A DNA stretch of 64,000 nt from Primula veris (taxonomy: Eukaryota > Streptophyta > Magnoliopsida > Ericales > Primulaceae). The stretch covers positions 15,631,501 through 15,695,500 of the forward strand of contig OY821745.1 in the NCBI GenBank assembly GCA_963682055.1. Reading direction: 5' to 3'. Below are positions 37,742 through 50,330 of this stretch, piece after piece. Both the position numbers and the translations under genes were made by a program. Each line of letters starts with the position of its first letter. Position 1 is the first letter of the stretch. A model generated the notes under the pieces. The model saw only the letters and a program-made list of their open reading frames with translations, was not told where the DNA came from and did not search any database.

Positions 37742-38090
37742 AGGGGGAGAAAATAAAATGCGTTGCTATTGACTGCTTGCTTTCTGGGCTTTCTAGTTTT
37801 AACTTTATTAGCTATGTTACTTTTGCATTTTCGGTTTTTATATTAGCTATGTTAATTCTGCATTTTGAGACAGCAAGTTATGTGTATATTTTTCGTTTAA
37901 GAACTTTGATTTCATGTTTATATTTGTTAAAAGTTCTTTGTTCAAGAATGTCTTGGATAGTTAAACTGTGCTAACATGTAGGGGGAGTTGTTTTGCTAAA
38001 ACAGAAAGTTGATAAAACTGTCTTTATCTTATAATCGTCTACAGGACAAGCAGTGAGTATATTTGTCAAATCCAATGACAAAGGGGGAGA
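37742..38090 (+). promoter_or_regulatory. multiple polypurine tracts
   Basis: AGGGGGAG(A) occurs at 37742-37750, 37980-37987 and 38082-38090; the last abuts the 3' LTR and is the functional plus-strand primer position. Repeated tracts upstream of the 3' LTR are a known Sirevirus signature. Confidence 0.85.
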
Positions 38091-38091
38091 T

Positions 38092-38978
38092 TGTTAGGAC
38101 CATGTTAATGGTCTAATAAGTCTGTATTATCTATTGTATTATGACAAGGTATTTTGAGCATTTTATTAATTTAATAGCTCGTTGATTTACAGATTAACCT
38201 AATGTGATTATGTATCAAGCATGATATGTTTCTATACATATCTAGTTTGTTATCTAATGAATATCTTCTTAAAGAGTTTGCTTATTATCCTTCCTTGTTT
38301 CTTGCGTTATGATTGAAACCACTAATCTTATTAGATAAAGATTATCTTTATCTTGCCTTTATTTTAGTCAATATCTTAACCAAGTACAGGTCTGGCCGAA
38401 AGTTCCTTCAGGTCTTTCCAAACAGATTGACCGAATTTAAGGAAAAGATTGAGACCAATCTATTTGCAATATCTGGTCAAAAAGATTTGAATGTCGTATG
38501 AAGATAATTGAAGCCCGAAGATAGTTGTTGTCTTACAAATAAAGTGTTAGTTATTTATCTAAAGTACGTGTTCTAAACTTATAAAGAACTCTACTATATT
38601 CGATACGTCAGAAACAACAACTTTATAAGATTAATGACGGGATGCTATTAATCATTTGAGTGAAAGCTATTTAGTAATAGCAATATAGTGATAGCCAGAA
38701 AATCAAGAGCAAGTCTGTGAGTTTTCATAAGTCTCGAGTCCTATATTGTAAGCTTGAAATAGTATCATAAATCTGGGTGAGTGTCTCAGAGACGTAGCCC
38801 AAAATTCTGGGTGAACTCTGTTTAAAAATGTGCGTGTGAATTTACTTTCAAGTACGTTTTTATTCTGAATTATATCCATCTTTAAAGTTCGGTTAGTACC
38901 GGGGTTACAACTGCAGTTATAACCGCAGTTCTAACTGAACAGCATAACAGCAATCAGAACAGCGAAGTCGGAATTTCA
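38092..38978 (+). repeat. 3' LTR of the Sirevirus-type element
   Basis: 887 bp, the same length as the 5' LTR, differing at about 22 positions by eye with no length change. Confidence 0.95.
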
Positions 38979-39700
38979 TCACCTTATAGAATAGAAAACC
39001 CTCGATAGCTTCTAAACCGAGACCAATTTCGGCCTGACACGGGAGAGAATAAAAGAGCTTCTCAATTGAAAAGGAGTTTCTACATTGGGAACTGCGGCAG
39101 TCAAACTAATATAATAAAGTAGCTGCATCTGTAAACAATCTCAATTAAATCCCATAAAGTTTTTTTTTCCAGATGAGTTGATTTTCATTTGTTCTCCAAC
39201 TACAAAAAGCAATTGCAAGTGATTTTTTTTTTACTTTTTTTTCTCAAAAAATTGACTTATCTGCAGGAAACACCTCAATATCTAGCAGAGCTGAATCTAC
39301 AACCATAAATTCTCGTCCTCGTGCTTTTAACATAAGCACGAATTCTGCGAATCCAAGCGCAGTTAAGTTCTTTATTTTCTATTAAACAAAAGTCTACTTG
39401 TAAGAAATAGTCAAATAGGATATAGGGTTGCCATAACCGGAAATGTCTCATAAAAACGATATTGCGGTGGAAACTTTTTCATCACCAACTCTTTCATTAT
39501 AAACTCTTCCAAAACTATAATTGTATTCTTTCTGAGATTATACAAAAAAAAAATATTCCAGATATTACTAACATCAAAGAAAACTCAAATATGTCATCTT
39601 CTTTCAAAAAACAGAAAATGAAAAAATTGCACATACGATGTAGATATTTTAAACTACCCAAATAAGCCGGCATTAAAAGGCTAATTTTGACACTATACTT
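38979..39700. other. intergenic DNA right of the Sirevirus
   Basis: AT-rich with no recognised gene or element. Confidence 0.5.
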
Positions 39701-39729
39701 CATTTTCCAACTACTAAGATCTTTGTCCA

Positions 39730-40644
39730 ACTCAAAAAATGAAACATTTTATCACTACGCCAAGACACATATATAAGAAACAAATATCACAACATTCTTT
39801 AAAATAACGTATATTTTTCAAATCCATAATTGTAGCCTTCGAGGGAATTGGGTTAGATTCAAACTTCAGTGTTTCAACTTCCATACAAATATCAAATTTC
39901 TCCTTAGTAATTAAGTGGAGTGACCCATCGCAAATAGACGTTTCCAAACTCCAGTCTCAGAAAAACTGTTTAAAGGAAAACCTTGCAGTGCTAAAAAATC
40001 AGGCGTTTCCAAACTCTAGTCTTAGAAGAATAGACATCAATTTCATAACAAAGGTCATAGCAATAAGCAGTTTTCTATTTGTATTGGTCATCATAGTGGA
40101 AAGTAGTATCATGCTTAGAGACAGTTGTATTGATTAACATGACTTTAAAGTGGGATGATTTTGATGGATCAGGAACCAAGTAAGCACAATAATCACCCGA
40201 ATACCACTCATATACAAAGTTGAATAATAGTTGTTTTTTGAGTTGTCATGTCACATACAAAATAAGGGTGGCACAAGATTAAACCATTATACAGGCATGC
40301 ACAATCTTTGTTTGATCAGAATAAAGACTTGGCAAGGCCTTTTTTAATGAATGCAAGTGAGAAAATATTTTTTTATTACCGAATGAGTAACATTATTACA
40401 GTTGTCCTCAAAGTATATTCCCAAAGTCAACTCTGAGGGTTTAGTCGCGTGTGTTGGGAGCCGATTTGGGGTCCGGCATGAGAGAGAGCCAGTGTTTTGA
40501 TAAACACTTGAATCTAATAAGCGTTTTTGCTGGCAAACGTAGAAGCACTTTCAACAGAATATCCTCATTTCTCATCATTTTTTCGGATAATCTTGTTTCC
40601 TTTTTTGACACATACTTTGTTGTTTCATGATAACCTAAACACAT
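39730..40644 (-). pseudogene. decayed F-box protein gene
   Basis: The minus strand has an F-box near 40580-40470 (MMRNEDILLKVLLRLPAKTL, IRFKCLSKHWLSLM), the substrate-adaptor domain that binds SKP1 in SCF ubiquitin ligases. The following 700 bp reads like an F-box-associated region in several frames (NGLILCHPYFVCD, then YEWYSGDYCAYLVPDPSKSS, EIDVYSSKTRVWKR, LETSICDGSLHLI). Stops and frameshifts break it repeatedly, so it is a pseudogene. The exact ends are uncertain. Confidence 0.65.
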
Positions 40645-42052
40645 GAGAGAACATGGTCTCCTTTTCTAATACTTATTTTCTACTACTAGAAATATTTTGA
40701 ATGCTTTTATGGTATTTTTACTGTATTTACTAATCTTTCTTAGTACGATTGTTGATTGTTAATTTCTTTACTTGTTATTTCAAGATTTTAGTTTGTAAGT
40801 GTCACTCTCACCTATTTTATTTTTCAACTTATGTGTGTTATCAAAAGATTATTTAATCATAATAGGTAAAATTTGTGTTTGAAGCATTTATTATTACTAA
40901 AAATAAACAAACACACATATGTGGCAACTAACAAGGGGGCGAGTAATAAGAATTTGCCAAGTGGAAGTTTAAGACTACAACTTAGAAGTAACACCTCGTT
41001 TTCTCTTTGCTTTTATAATTGGAAACAAAAATAAAATAAGATATAAAATATACACATGAAATTTGTAGATAGGAATTTCATATTTTACATTCTAGACTTT
41101 ATTTAAAAACTAATATATATGTTTGTTAGTGATGAAGTGCTAAAAATTATACTTTACACTTAATATACAAGTGAGAGTAAAATGGAAGGAGATAAAAAAT
41201 TAAGTAGTCTTTCATATTTGGTGTCCAAAGAACTCTATCTGATACGTGAAACAGAGAGGAGGAAGTGCAAGTAAAACAAACAAGTCCCCATATACTCCTG
41301 AATAAACAACATAGATATTTTATATTAGTCTAACTAGATTTGGTTAGATTGAAACACGATAAAAAAAATTTATAGAACATAGAAGTTGTTACACTTTGTA
41401 CTTGCAGTTCTTTGCTTAACCAAACACCCCCTACAAATGTGATAATTTGCAACTATTTTTTATGTTAGAACTCTAGTATTACTTTGTAAGTTAACAAACA
41501 CTTTAATACATGTCCATAAATGGCTTATTTGCAAACTTTTAGGTACGAAACTGTGGCCTATGATTTCAAATAACGCTAATTAACTAGTCTAATTTCTGGA
41601 AAATGTATGGTCTGATGAAGAACACTTTGGACAGACTACTTATACCCATATTTAGTGTCGTTTACAACATTTTGGAGGCCCAAATTAAATTTGAAAAAAA
41701 ACCCTTAAATTAGAGTTTTTTTCAATAATGATCATTAATAGACTTTTTATTAAACCATGTTTAAAATAAATTGTTTTAATTATAACGTATTAAATAAAAT
41801 AGACTATTCTAACTAGATCATGTCCCTTAATTATGTGTTATTTAACTAGAACTATAATGTTTTCTTTGATATTTTTACTTCAGATGTCGCTAACGTCATT
41901 ATATTTATTCCAAAAAAGATAAAAGTCAATTATGTTATTTCTCTTAAAATGAGAAACTATTATTAAAGTTTTTATAAACTTTACATTCACATTTACTTAT
42001 TTTTCGAAATTAAAGCGTGTTTTGACTGGTAATTTTCACTATATATATATAT
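40645..42052. other. AT-rich intergenic DNA
   Basis: No recognisable gene, RNA gene or element ends between the F-box remnant and the LTR at 42053. Confidence 0.5.
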
Positions 42053-42220
42053 TGGAGATATAGAAAGAGACAACCAGACGGATCTTTATTGATTGATAAG
42101 TGTACGATACAAGGACCACTCAGCCTCTTTATTGAGTATAAACCCTAACTTGGAGCCCATGTAAATCCCAAGTAAAGCCCAAGAGTAGGGTCCAAGTCTA
42201 ATCACAAATAACCTACAACA
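42053..42220 (-). repeat. 3' LTR of the decayed copia element
   Basis: About 168 bp on the minus strand, beginning TGTTGTAGGTTATTTG next to the polypurine tract and ending ..TATATCTCCA. The outer boundary is the nearest CA and is provisional. Confidence 0.6.
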
Positions 42221-42230
42221 CTCCCCCTTG
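42221..42230 (-). promoter_or_regulatory. polypurine tract
   Basis: The minus strand reads CAAGGGGGAG immediately before the LTR start TGTTGTAGG. This sets the element orientation. Confidence 0.75.
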
Positions 42231-42949
42231 GTTGACTTGACTTCTTCATCTTCGTCTTCATGTAGCGCGATTAGCAGCTAAGTTGAGTCGAAACATATAT
42301 TCATTCGCAATGCTAAACACATAAAACCTTATGGCCGAAAAACCCAGTGTGGGATAAAATCGATACCTTGAGAAATTGTGTAGCCGAATGATATAGGCCG
42401 AAATATCATGTAAGTAACTAACCACAAAACAGTGTGCCTTATCAAAACATTGCCAGAGCAAACCCAATGGAAAAATCTCCGATCGAAGAAAAAGAGTGCA
42501 ACAGTGGTAGTAGTAGGAGATAAACCACAAAACAGGTGCCTCATAAAAACCTTGCTAGAGTAAACCCAGTGGAAAAAACCTCTAGTCGAAGGACAAAATA
42601 ATACATAGTGGTAAGAAGTATACAACAAGATACTTCCCCTAATTTCGGCAATCTTAAGTGAGATATGATGGGAATGTGTCTCGCTAAAAAGTTTGTCATG
42701 GAAAACCTAGTGGGAAAAACCTTGGTCTAAGGACAAAAAGAGTACACGAGCATGCGACTGGATGTTCCCCCTCACTTAGACACGGCAGGGTGTGAGGATT
42801 TCGACTAAGTAGTAATTAGTGCAGTAAGCGTTCACTTGGATGCTCCCCCTCACTTGCACACGACTAAGTGTAAGGATTTCATATTCCGAGAAAGAATACG
42901 AGCATTCGTCTGGATGCTTTATTTTTACTTGCACACGACTGGGTGTAGT

Positions 42950-43340
42950 AAAATCTTAACATGGAATAGCACAAGCATTCGACATGATGCTTTTACACTT
43001 TATATGTGAAGATTTATTTCAGCGAGAATTGCTAAATAGCATAATATAGTCATGTCTCTCTTGATCGATAACAACAAGTTATCCTCAAATATGACAATTG
43101 TTTTATCTGGATCGTGAGACAGAGCATATGTAATTCAAATATGACTAATACTAGCTCGAAGCCATATACACTCTCTAATCATCTCATAGAGCACGAGTAG
43201 ATCAGAGTGATTCGTTTGGATTCATTTAAAGATCTCCAAGATATCGCCTTATTCCTAATGGTAAAGACAGACCATGTAAGGAATATCTCTCTTATGCGGG
43301 TCTGATAAGTAACCGGCATCGGTATAACCGAAAAAGGGTT
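42950..43340 (-). pseudogene. copia RNase H remnant
   Basis: Minus-strand reading gives DAGYLSDPHKR near 43310, then KAISWRSLNES and RECIWLRASISHI. These match the DAGYLSDPHKARSQTGYVF...RECIWLRS region of one plant copia lineage. Frames change several times. Confidence 0.7.
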
Positions 43341-45119
43341 GCGTTAATTCGAGTACCGAATGGGGTAGGCACACTCGATGAGGCAAATGATATAAGACAA
43401 GCCCTCATCCTCATTTACTTAAGGTAATAGGAAAATGTAGTTTATGCCATTTCGATGGTAGCGTGTTAGCGCGATGTTGTGTCAAGCTATAACATTCACA
43501 ACAGACAAAATATTCGTCCTAACACATTAGACTAAGTACAATGATGCGCTTATTGTACTTAGATATGAACATCATGGTTCAATATCTCTTCATCGTCTCA
43601 TCAGGGATGGACTAGGTCTATATTAATGTCTAATGATCGAACGATCATGGGAGAATTTGACGACTTAGCGTCATAATGACTAATGCATGATATCACCTTC
43701 TGGGTGTAGTCTGAATTATGGACTTAGATTCAATCTTTATGGGACTCGATTATCTGACCGAGTCACTACCGTGTCTTCCCAAGATCCTTCATCTCGAAGG
43801 GAAAATCCAAAACATATATTGCTTCAAAACACGCAAAGGCATAATACTTGTTCAAGTATCCCAAGATGATCAAGTACTCACTTAGGCGGGTATACCCCAT
43901 CCGCTTGGATTATATTAATCCATACAGTGAACGTCTCAGTCAATTGAGATCGTGTTCCGTGGTCAGAAACTACTTGATTCAAGCATATGAAGTCACACAA
44001 ATACCTTCATCCACATCTCTTGTCTAAATCCCCACAGAGATAAAATATGACCACATCATGGTTGCATACTTAGTTTTTTGAAAACTACTAAACTGATAAG
44101 GTAGGGGACCATTATAACGTCCATTACGAAGAAGTAAACCATCAAATAATCAATTCCAATTTATGAGAGAAACCTTACGTTAGTAGGCGAACACTTATAC
44201 AATTTCATTATTCTCATCACGCTTCCTTATGAATACCCAAATAAATATACGGGTTTAAAATTGGATGGTGTTGGAACGACATGTCCACACACGCTTTGTT
44301 TGCTGAGGAATTTGACTTGGAATGTAAGTTTCCATATAAGCTAGTCTGAACTTCATTGGCTTCAAACAACGATACATGGTTTCCTATCATCATTTGCTTA
44401 TATTATCAGCCATCACCGAATATATAAACAAGTAATCAATGACAGTCTCATTTTGATTCAATATCGTCTAAGATATCATGATCGACAAATATTTTAAGAT
44501 TCTCAGGATGAGGAGTAATCACACATCTCCTAGATCATTTATAATCTCTTGCGACAAACGAGTTTCAGTTCACCTCTCCAGGGGCTTAACGAATTAAGAA
44601 CCAGTCAACTTCCTCGTATCCTGGGAAGGATGACAGACTGACGGCCGACGGCATCCTCCTTTGCTTGACGGGTTCGGCCAAAGCAATGTGTTACAACAAA
44701 AACACGATATCCGATAGGGACGTCTATCCTTGCAAGCATTTTACAGCAGGTATAAATGATCTTATGACATCTCATAAAGTCATTACATGCGTCTGACATT
44801 TAGTTAGACTTGGGAAAGTCTATGCACTTACTATCATTAAGTGCAGTTTTGGGGATCAATCTAAGACTGAGTGGGTTATGCCACTTACTTCACGTCATTC
44901 TTTATCAACAGTAATGTCCAAATCTCCCCCTAACGACGGGGAGAACAGTCTTAGCAATGTCATTTTCGCATATCATGTGGTAAAGAGATCGCTTGCCAAT
45001 GTTACTCTATCAAATGATAGGCAAAGGATTTGTAATCGACTTATGTATCCTTCAGAGGTCCATATTTTGAACGCTATAGCGGCTCAATCAAAATATTAAT
45101 TAAGCACTCCAAACACGCG

Positions 45120-45610
45120 TTAATATGAGACTTCTGGCTCATAACCAGTAAGCACCTGATACACATATGGTGTTTGAGTGACTATGGGACTCATAACGGA
45201 CCAATGCAGTAAAATAGCATAACCCCACATGGAAATATAAATCTTGGTGCGCAAGACCAAGAAGTGCGTGCAATCATTTGCAGTCACATCATCAAACTTT
45301 CCGTGAGTCCATTTGGGTCTAAACATAATCGACAGAATGTTCAATTTCAATTCCCAAACTCAAGTAATTCGAAATTTCGATTCTTACTCTTCGGCATTAT
45401 CAAGTCGACTAAACTTTTTAAGATAATCCGGATCATGAGCCATCAACTTAATGATAGGGCTAAAAGTTTGAAAAATGTTGTATTTCTGTGGACAACAATA
45501 ATCATGTAACCATATTGTCGATGCATCAACCATAACCATAAATTTTTAATTGTCCGTCTTATGGTTAGATTAGTCCACAACAACTCTTTCAATTCTTTAC
45601 AAGAATTCTA
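45120..45610 (-). pseudogene. copia integrase remnant
   Basis: Minus-strand frames contain KFDDVTANDCTHFLVLRTKI and ISMWGYAILLHWSVM, then VYQVLTGYEPEVSY. This corresponds to the integrase C-terminal half just before the FGC motif in copia elements of this lineage. Stops interrupt it on both sides. Confidence 0.65.
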
Positions 45611-47399
45611 CCAGTTCATTTCATGATCTTTACACATACTAGTCTTTCAAAGAGGGCATTAGTGGCATGAATTTCATATCAATTACGAAATATATCCTCA
45701 AAGAGAATCCAAATATGATGCGATTATAAATCAAGCACCATCTTTTGACCAGGGAATATCTCATCCGGTCAATACCACAATATCAAAATGCTCTTATCAA
45801 TCGACGACATGCGAATGGTAGTATAGACAATCATGTCTCAACATCTAAGACATCTTATCAATCGACGTCAGGCGAATGATAAGGTAACTTTCAAATGGTA
45901 TAAAAACGTGGTAACAACCACTGAAAGACATCTCAATTCCTCATGATTACATTTTTGGTCGTATTGAGAGAAGGTTGTGTAAAGAAATCTCAATTCTTTC
46001 ATGAGCTATTTCCAAATAAAACTGGATTTCTTGAATTTCTTACTACTCAACTAGGTACGACAAGACCTATATGAGCATAAGGCCTCATATTTGATAAATC
46101 AATTTGATTTTACCAAATTTTTTGATTTGGAACGACAGGTCCAGAACCGTTGTCATTGAGGACTCTTTTAGGCAACTAGTTGGTAAATTATGTGGTACAC
46201 TGTTACCCACTATTTCCAGAAAACCAACTATGTCACAAGTATTGGCTAAAGTTTCGTAATTTAAAGTTTGGTCACATTTGTCAAAAGGAATTTGCTCAAA
46301 TAATACTTTAAATTGATTTCGAGAAATTTTCTAAACAAGCAAACCATAATCCAAAAGTATGGTTTAAATGGAAAATCATGAATGAGCGAAAAACCAGCTC
46401 AATGCTTTATCAAAATCAATAAAGAAATGTACTAAACTCATTTTGAGTCACAAAATCGGGGGACTCAAGAGTTTCCTTTCAATTAGATTTAACCATATTA
46501 GCATCGGGTTTTCAACCTTTATAATAGTTTTGAACTATTTAAGGAGTAACCATGCATTATCTTTGTCTTTATATCATAGAGTTGGCTTCTTGAGCATTAT
46601 CTTTTGCTTTGGGACAATGGGCCATATTGTTCCTTTTAAAGACTGCATTGGAGCCACATGTCTTCGATTTTGCCGATTGTCTAAATCTCGCTTGGCTAGG
46701 CGAGCGTCAGGCTTGCGACAGTTCAAGACAAATAATCCTTATCTCGGTTCTCTATTCGAGGACAACGACCACGAAAAGCATTTGCATCAGGCATAAAAAT
46801 TGCTTTAAACCCATTAAGATGAGTAAACTCTCATCCAATAACAGATGAGTGATGAAGAAACATGGTGAATATAAATTCACAATACTTCTTATGAAATATA
46901 ATTTTCAAGCTAGTATTTTGGTGAAGGATAACTCCAATATGTCAATTTCAAACATTTGTTCACCATAGACGTCATCACGTCTCAAATATGGTGGTGGAAT
47001 AAATCGATGTCTTAACCTTCATCTTATGAGTAATAACAAGTTCGTGTTTTACTCATCAAAGATGGCATCCAAAAAAATTTGGGCATCACATGCTCACACA
47101 TCATGGTGACTAACATGTGGTGGCGTAAAAGACCTCGCCTGAATATTCATTTTGCAAGTATGCTTTGCGATTTCCTCATCATAGATGGCATCCAACATGT
47201 GTTGGGAGTTCTGGATTAGTTATCATATAAAACGACTGGTTTATATCTTTATGGTTTGCACAAGCACAGAATTTGTTTCGAAACGGCAGGTTCGAATACT
47301 AGTTTTGCTTCTCATGTGAATTGGTTCTCATTGATCGAACGACGAGTCGATACAAAAACACCAATTCGGCAAAACATACATATCTATATAAACACACTC

Positions 47400-48102
47400 G
47401 GGAAAATTATTATTTAGCCAACCCCTTTCAGTAGCTCTACTTGAACACGAACAGGAAAGACGGTAAGGGTGGAGGGCACGAATGCCACTTAAAACCCGAC
47501 CTCATTAGGATATCAACTTCCGCTTATATCTTTCCTAGACATCGTATCCAAATAGGTTAGCCTAATTGGGGAAGATTCTTAATTTTTCCAACTTAAATAT
47601 GAATATATATGATTTCGTAAATTTAAATCATATATGTCTAACATACATACATCATATTTATGGAATTTAATTACATGTACATGGTAATTTAAGAAGTACC
47701 ATGTACATGGTAACATACATCATATATGGTAATTTAAGAATTAGTCCGATTAACATGCAATGTTATTAACTTATCACTAAACAATTTACATGCAGGAGGA
47801 TATGTTAATATGGACCTGATATCGTTTATTACCCAAAATATATATTGTTTTGTATGTAAAGAATATACTACAACACCTAGAGTGTAATATCAGTAAACTA
47901 CTTAGTAGTTATAACATTATTACATAGAGAGTCCAGAATTTCCAGAGTGTTTCGGTTTCGTCCTAGTAGTTCTTAACATCAGATAAGCTTCTACAATTTT
48001 GTAAACTACGAAATTTAACAATCTTGTGGTAACACAATACTAACACATGATTACTATACATCATAATTCTCTCATGCCATATACACTAATTGTTATTAAA
48101 AA
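47400..48102. other. AT-rich DNA, no gene
   Basis: Contains a short duplicated phrase (GTACATGGTAATTTAAG near 47677 and a similar one near 47720). No gene seen. Confidence 0.5.
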
Positions 48103-49197
48103 AGGGCAATTAACAAAAACATACCCTATCCCTATTATATTATAAAAAACATACCCTAATAATTTAAATTACCAAAAACATACCTATATATACTTATTAT
48201 TTCTTAATCTAATCTATCTCTCTTACTTAATATATATATCTCTCACCTAACATATCTCTCTCTAATCTAACATCTCTCTCTAACCTAACATATCTCTATC
48301 TAATCGCAGCTATCTCTCTAACACACGATAATCGTACATTTTTGTAACACGTGCTAATCATCCATCTCTCTCTAAAAATGATTAAAAACTAATAAAATAT
48401 GCATATGCTAATTATAAAACGTCATACCCTAATTTTAAAACTTCATACCCTGATTTCAAAACTTCATACCCTAATTTCAAAAACTTCATACCCTAATTTC
48501 AAAACTTCATACCCTAATTTTAAAACTTCATATCATAATTTCAAAACTCCATACCTTAATTTTAAAACTTCATACCCTAATTTCAAAACTTCATACCCTA
48601 ATTTCAAAATTTCATACCCTAATTTTAAAACTTCATACCCTCCATATGAATTTCTCTCAAATATTATACATATGGATTCTTCTCTTTCAACTTGAAAGTC
48701 ACAATGTTTGCAATAGTCTCAAAACTCAATAAATAGAAAACAATCTCACCAATTGCATATATTTTTCATATATTACGTGGTATCAAATAGTGTAATATTT
48801 GTTATTACATATGTATATATCTGTATTTATATGTATATGGATATCTATATAATCTAGATGGTGTTCGGTAGTTAGTGATGGGTTTTCGTGGTGGAGGAAG
48901 GGAGAGAGATAGAGTGGGATATTAAAAAAAGATACATAGAAGAATGGAGGAGAGAGAGAGTAAGATGAGAGAGAGATAAAGAGAAAAATTGGTTAGAGAT
49001 AAGAATGAAGAGATACATAAAAGAATTGGTGAGAAAGAATAATGGAGGAAAGAAAGAGTAAGATGAGAGACAAATAAAGAAAAAAATAAACAGCATTAAA
49101 TTTAAATTTGTTTGGTATATTTTTTATAATGAAAAGTTGTAATGGTATGTTTTTTGTAATTTAGTTTAAAAAGAAGTATGTTTTGTTAATTTATCCT
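48103..49197. mobile_element. TIR-bounded non-autonomous element with internal minisatellite
   Basis: The left end AGGGCAATTAACAAAAACAT and the reverse complement of the right end (AGGATAAATTAACAAAACAT) form imperfect terminal inverted repeats. Related ACAAAAAACATACC words recur further in on both sides. The element is about 1.1 kb with no transposase; its interior holds a 21-bp tandem array and CT-rich tracts. Class (MULE-like or hAT) is unresolved because the target duplication is obscured by poly(A). Confidence 0.5.
48421..48650. repeat. 21-bp tandem minisatellite
   Basis: About eleven head-to-tail copies of CATACCCTAATTTCAAAACTT with small variants. A chance open frame across it repeats NFKTSYP; I do not regard it as a gene. 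Confidence 0.9.
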
Positions 49198-49739
49198 AAA
49201 AAAAAATACTATGCAGTAGTGGTACTTATAAATCAAGCAAGTATGCCCACGTCACTATTTCCAGTAGCATTAAACGGGTAGAGTATCTTTCATCATAGTA
49301 AGCATACAATTTATTAGGTTCTATACAAAAATAAATTCATACTATTACAGACTATCGATTATCCATCATGCAATTTCTATTAGGTTAACATGTAGCATAC
49401 AGGCGGATTATTAATGACACTATAATTTTCTATAATCACAACTATAACAATAAAATTTATACCGTACTTCTGTTATTTTGGGAAAGCCAGCAGAATAAAA
49501 AAAACTTTAAAATTTGGCCGTATATTTATAACACAATCTTCGAGGGACAGCATGAACAAAAACAAATTGCCTCATGATCATGTCTGTGGGATGGAACCCA
49601 ATCTTCTCATTACAAATGAGTGAAACGCAAGAATGACACATATCACAACCCCGCCTGCAATATTCCGGATAATCATTGATGTTCCCGTAAGTCTGCCAGA
49701 CTATTTGTACTCCGTAAAATTATTGTAACAATATGTAAA

Positions 49740-50330
49740 CACAAGTTAAAAAGGTATGTACAAAACAGCTTAAAATCTGTGTAAAAAACAGCTTAATAGC
49801 TTTTAAGCTGTTAAAATCTATGTAAAAACAGCTTACAAACGGTTTAAAAACACAATAATCCACAAAATTATTGTAACAATATGTAAACACAATTTAAAAA
49901 GCTATGAACAAAACAACTTAAAATATGTGTAAAAAACGTCTTAAAATCTGTGTAAAAAAAAGCTTAATAGCTTTTAAGTTATGAAAATTTGTGTAAAAAC
50001 AGCTTACAAACTGTTTAAAAACAGCTTAATAGCTGTGTAAAAAACAACCTAATAGCTGTGTAAAAAACAGTTTAAACAATTTACAAGCTGTTTTAAAAAA
50101 AGCTATTAAGCTGTTTTAAAAAGCAGCTTAATAGCTGTGTAAAAAGCAGCTTAAAAGTTGTTTAAAAAATAGCTTAATAGTTGTGTAAAAAATAGCTTAA
50201 AAGTTGTTTCTATTTAAAACAGCTTACAAACTGTTTTAAAAACAGATTACAAGTTGTTTAAAAACAGCTTAAAAGTTGTTTAAAACAAGCTTAAAAGATG
50301 TGAAAAAACTGCTTCAAAAATTAAATAATA
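49740..50330. repeat. degenerate repeat array of AAACAGCTTAATAGCTGTGTA units
   Basis: Dozens of variants of AAAACAGCTTA and AGCTGTTTAA/AGCTGTGTAA follow each other with irregular spacing. Because AAACAGCTT and AAGCTGTTT are reverse complements, the array has extensive self-complementarity. Confidence 0.85.

Larger units (their letters stand above)
29405..38978 (+). mobile_element. full-length Sirevirus-type Ty1/copia retrotransposon with env-like frame
   Basis: The 9574-bp element has two 887-bp LTRs, a tRNA-iMet primer site, a gag-pol frame in copia order (gag, protease, integrase, RT, RNase H), a long downstream region with an extra sense frame, and AGGGGGAG polypurine tracts before the 3' LTR. 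The extra 3' frame and the repeated polypurine tracts are known Sirevirus features. The LTRs differ at about 22 positions by eye (about 2.5%), which suggests insertion one to a few million years ago under usual plant rates. Pol has three in-frame stops and two frameshifts, so this copy is not autonomous. No perfect 5-bp target duplication is seen (TATCA on the left, TCACC on the right). Confidence 0.92.
42053..47400 (-). mobile_element. decayed minus-strand Ty1/copia retrotransposon
   Basis: A short 3' LTR and polypurine tract at the left are followed rightward by RNase H, a degenerate RT region, integrase and possible gag, i.e. a copia element on the minus strand. Coding traces are full of stops and shifts, so this is an old copy. 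No second LTR or primer site was found, and the right limit of about 47.4 kb is a guess from where pol/gag-like sequence ends. Confidence 0.7.

Noticed and set aside
48421..48650. Telomere-like CCCTAA words
   Set aside because: The unit is CATACCCTAATTTCAAAACTT, not the plant CCCTAAA telomere repeat; it is an interstitial minisatellite.
48399..48695. 98-codon open frame with NFKTSYP repeats
   Set aside because: It is a read-through of a 21-bp minisatellite (a multiple of three), which keeps a frame open by chance.
49740..50330. Possible CRISPR-like or regulatory array
   Set aside because: Spacing and units are irregular and the genome is eukaryotic; it is a degenerate simple repeat.
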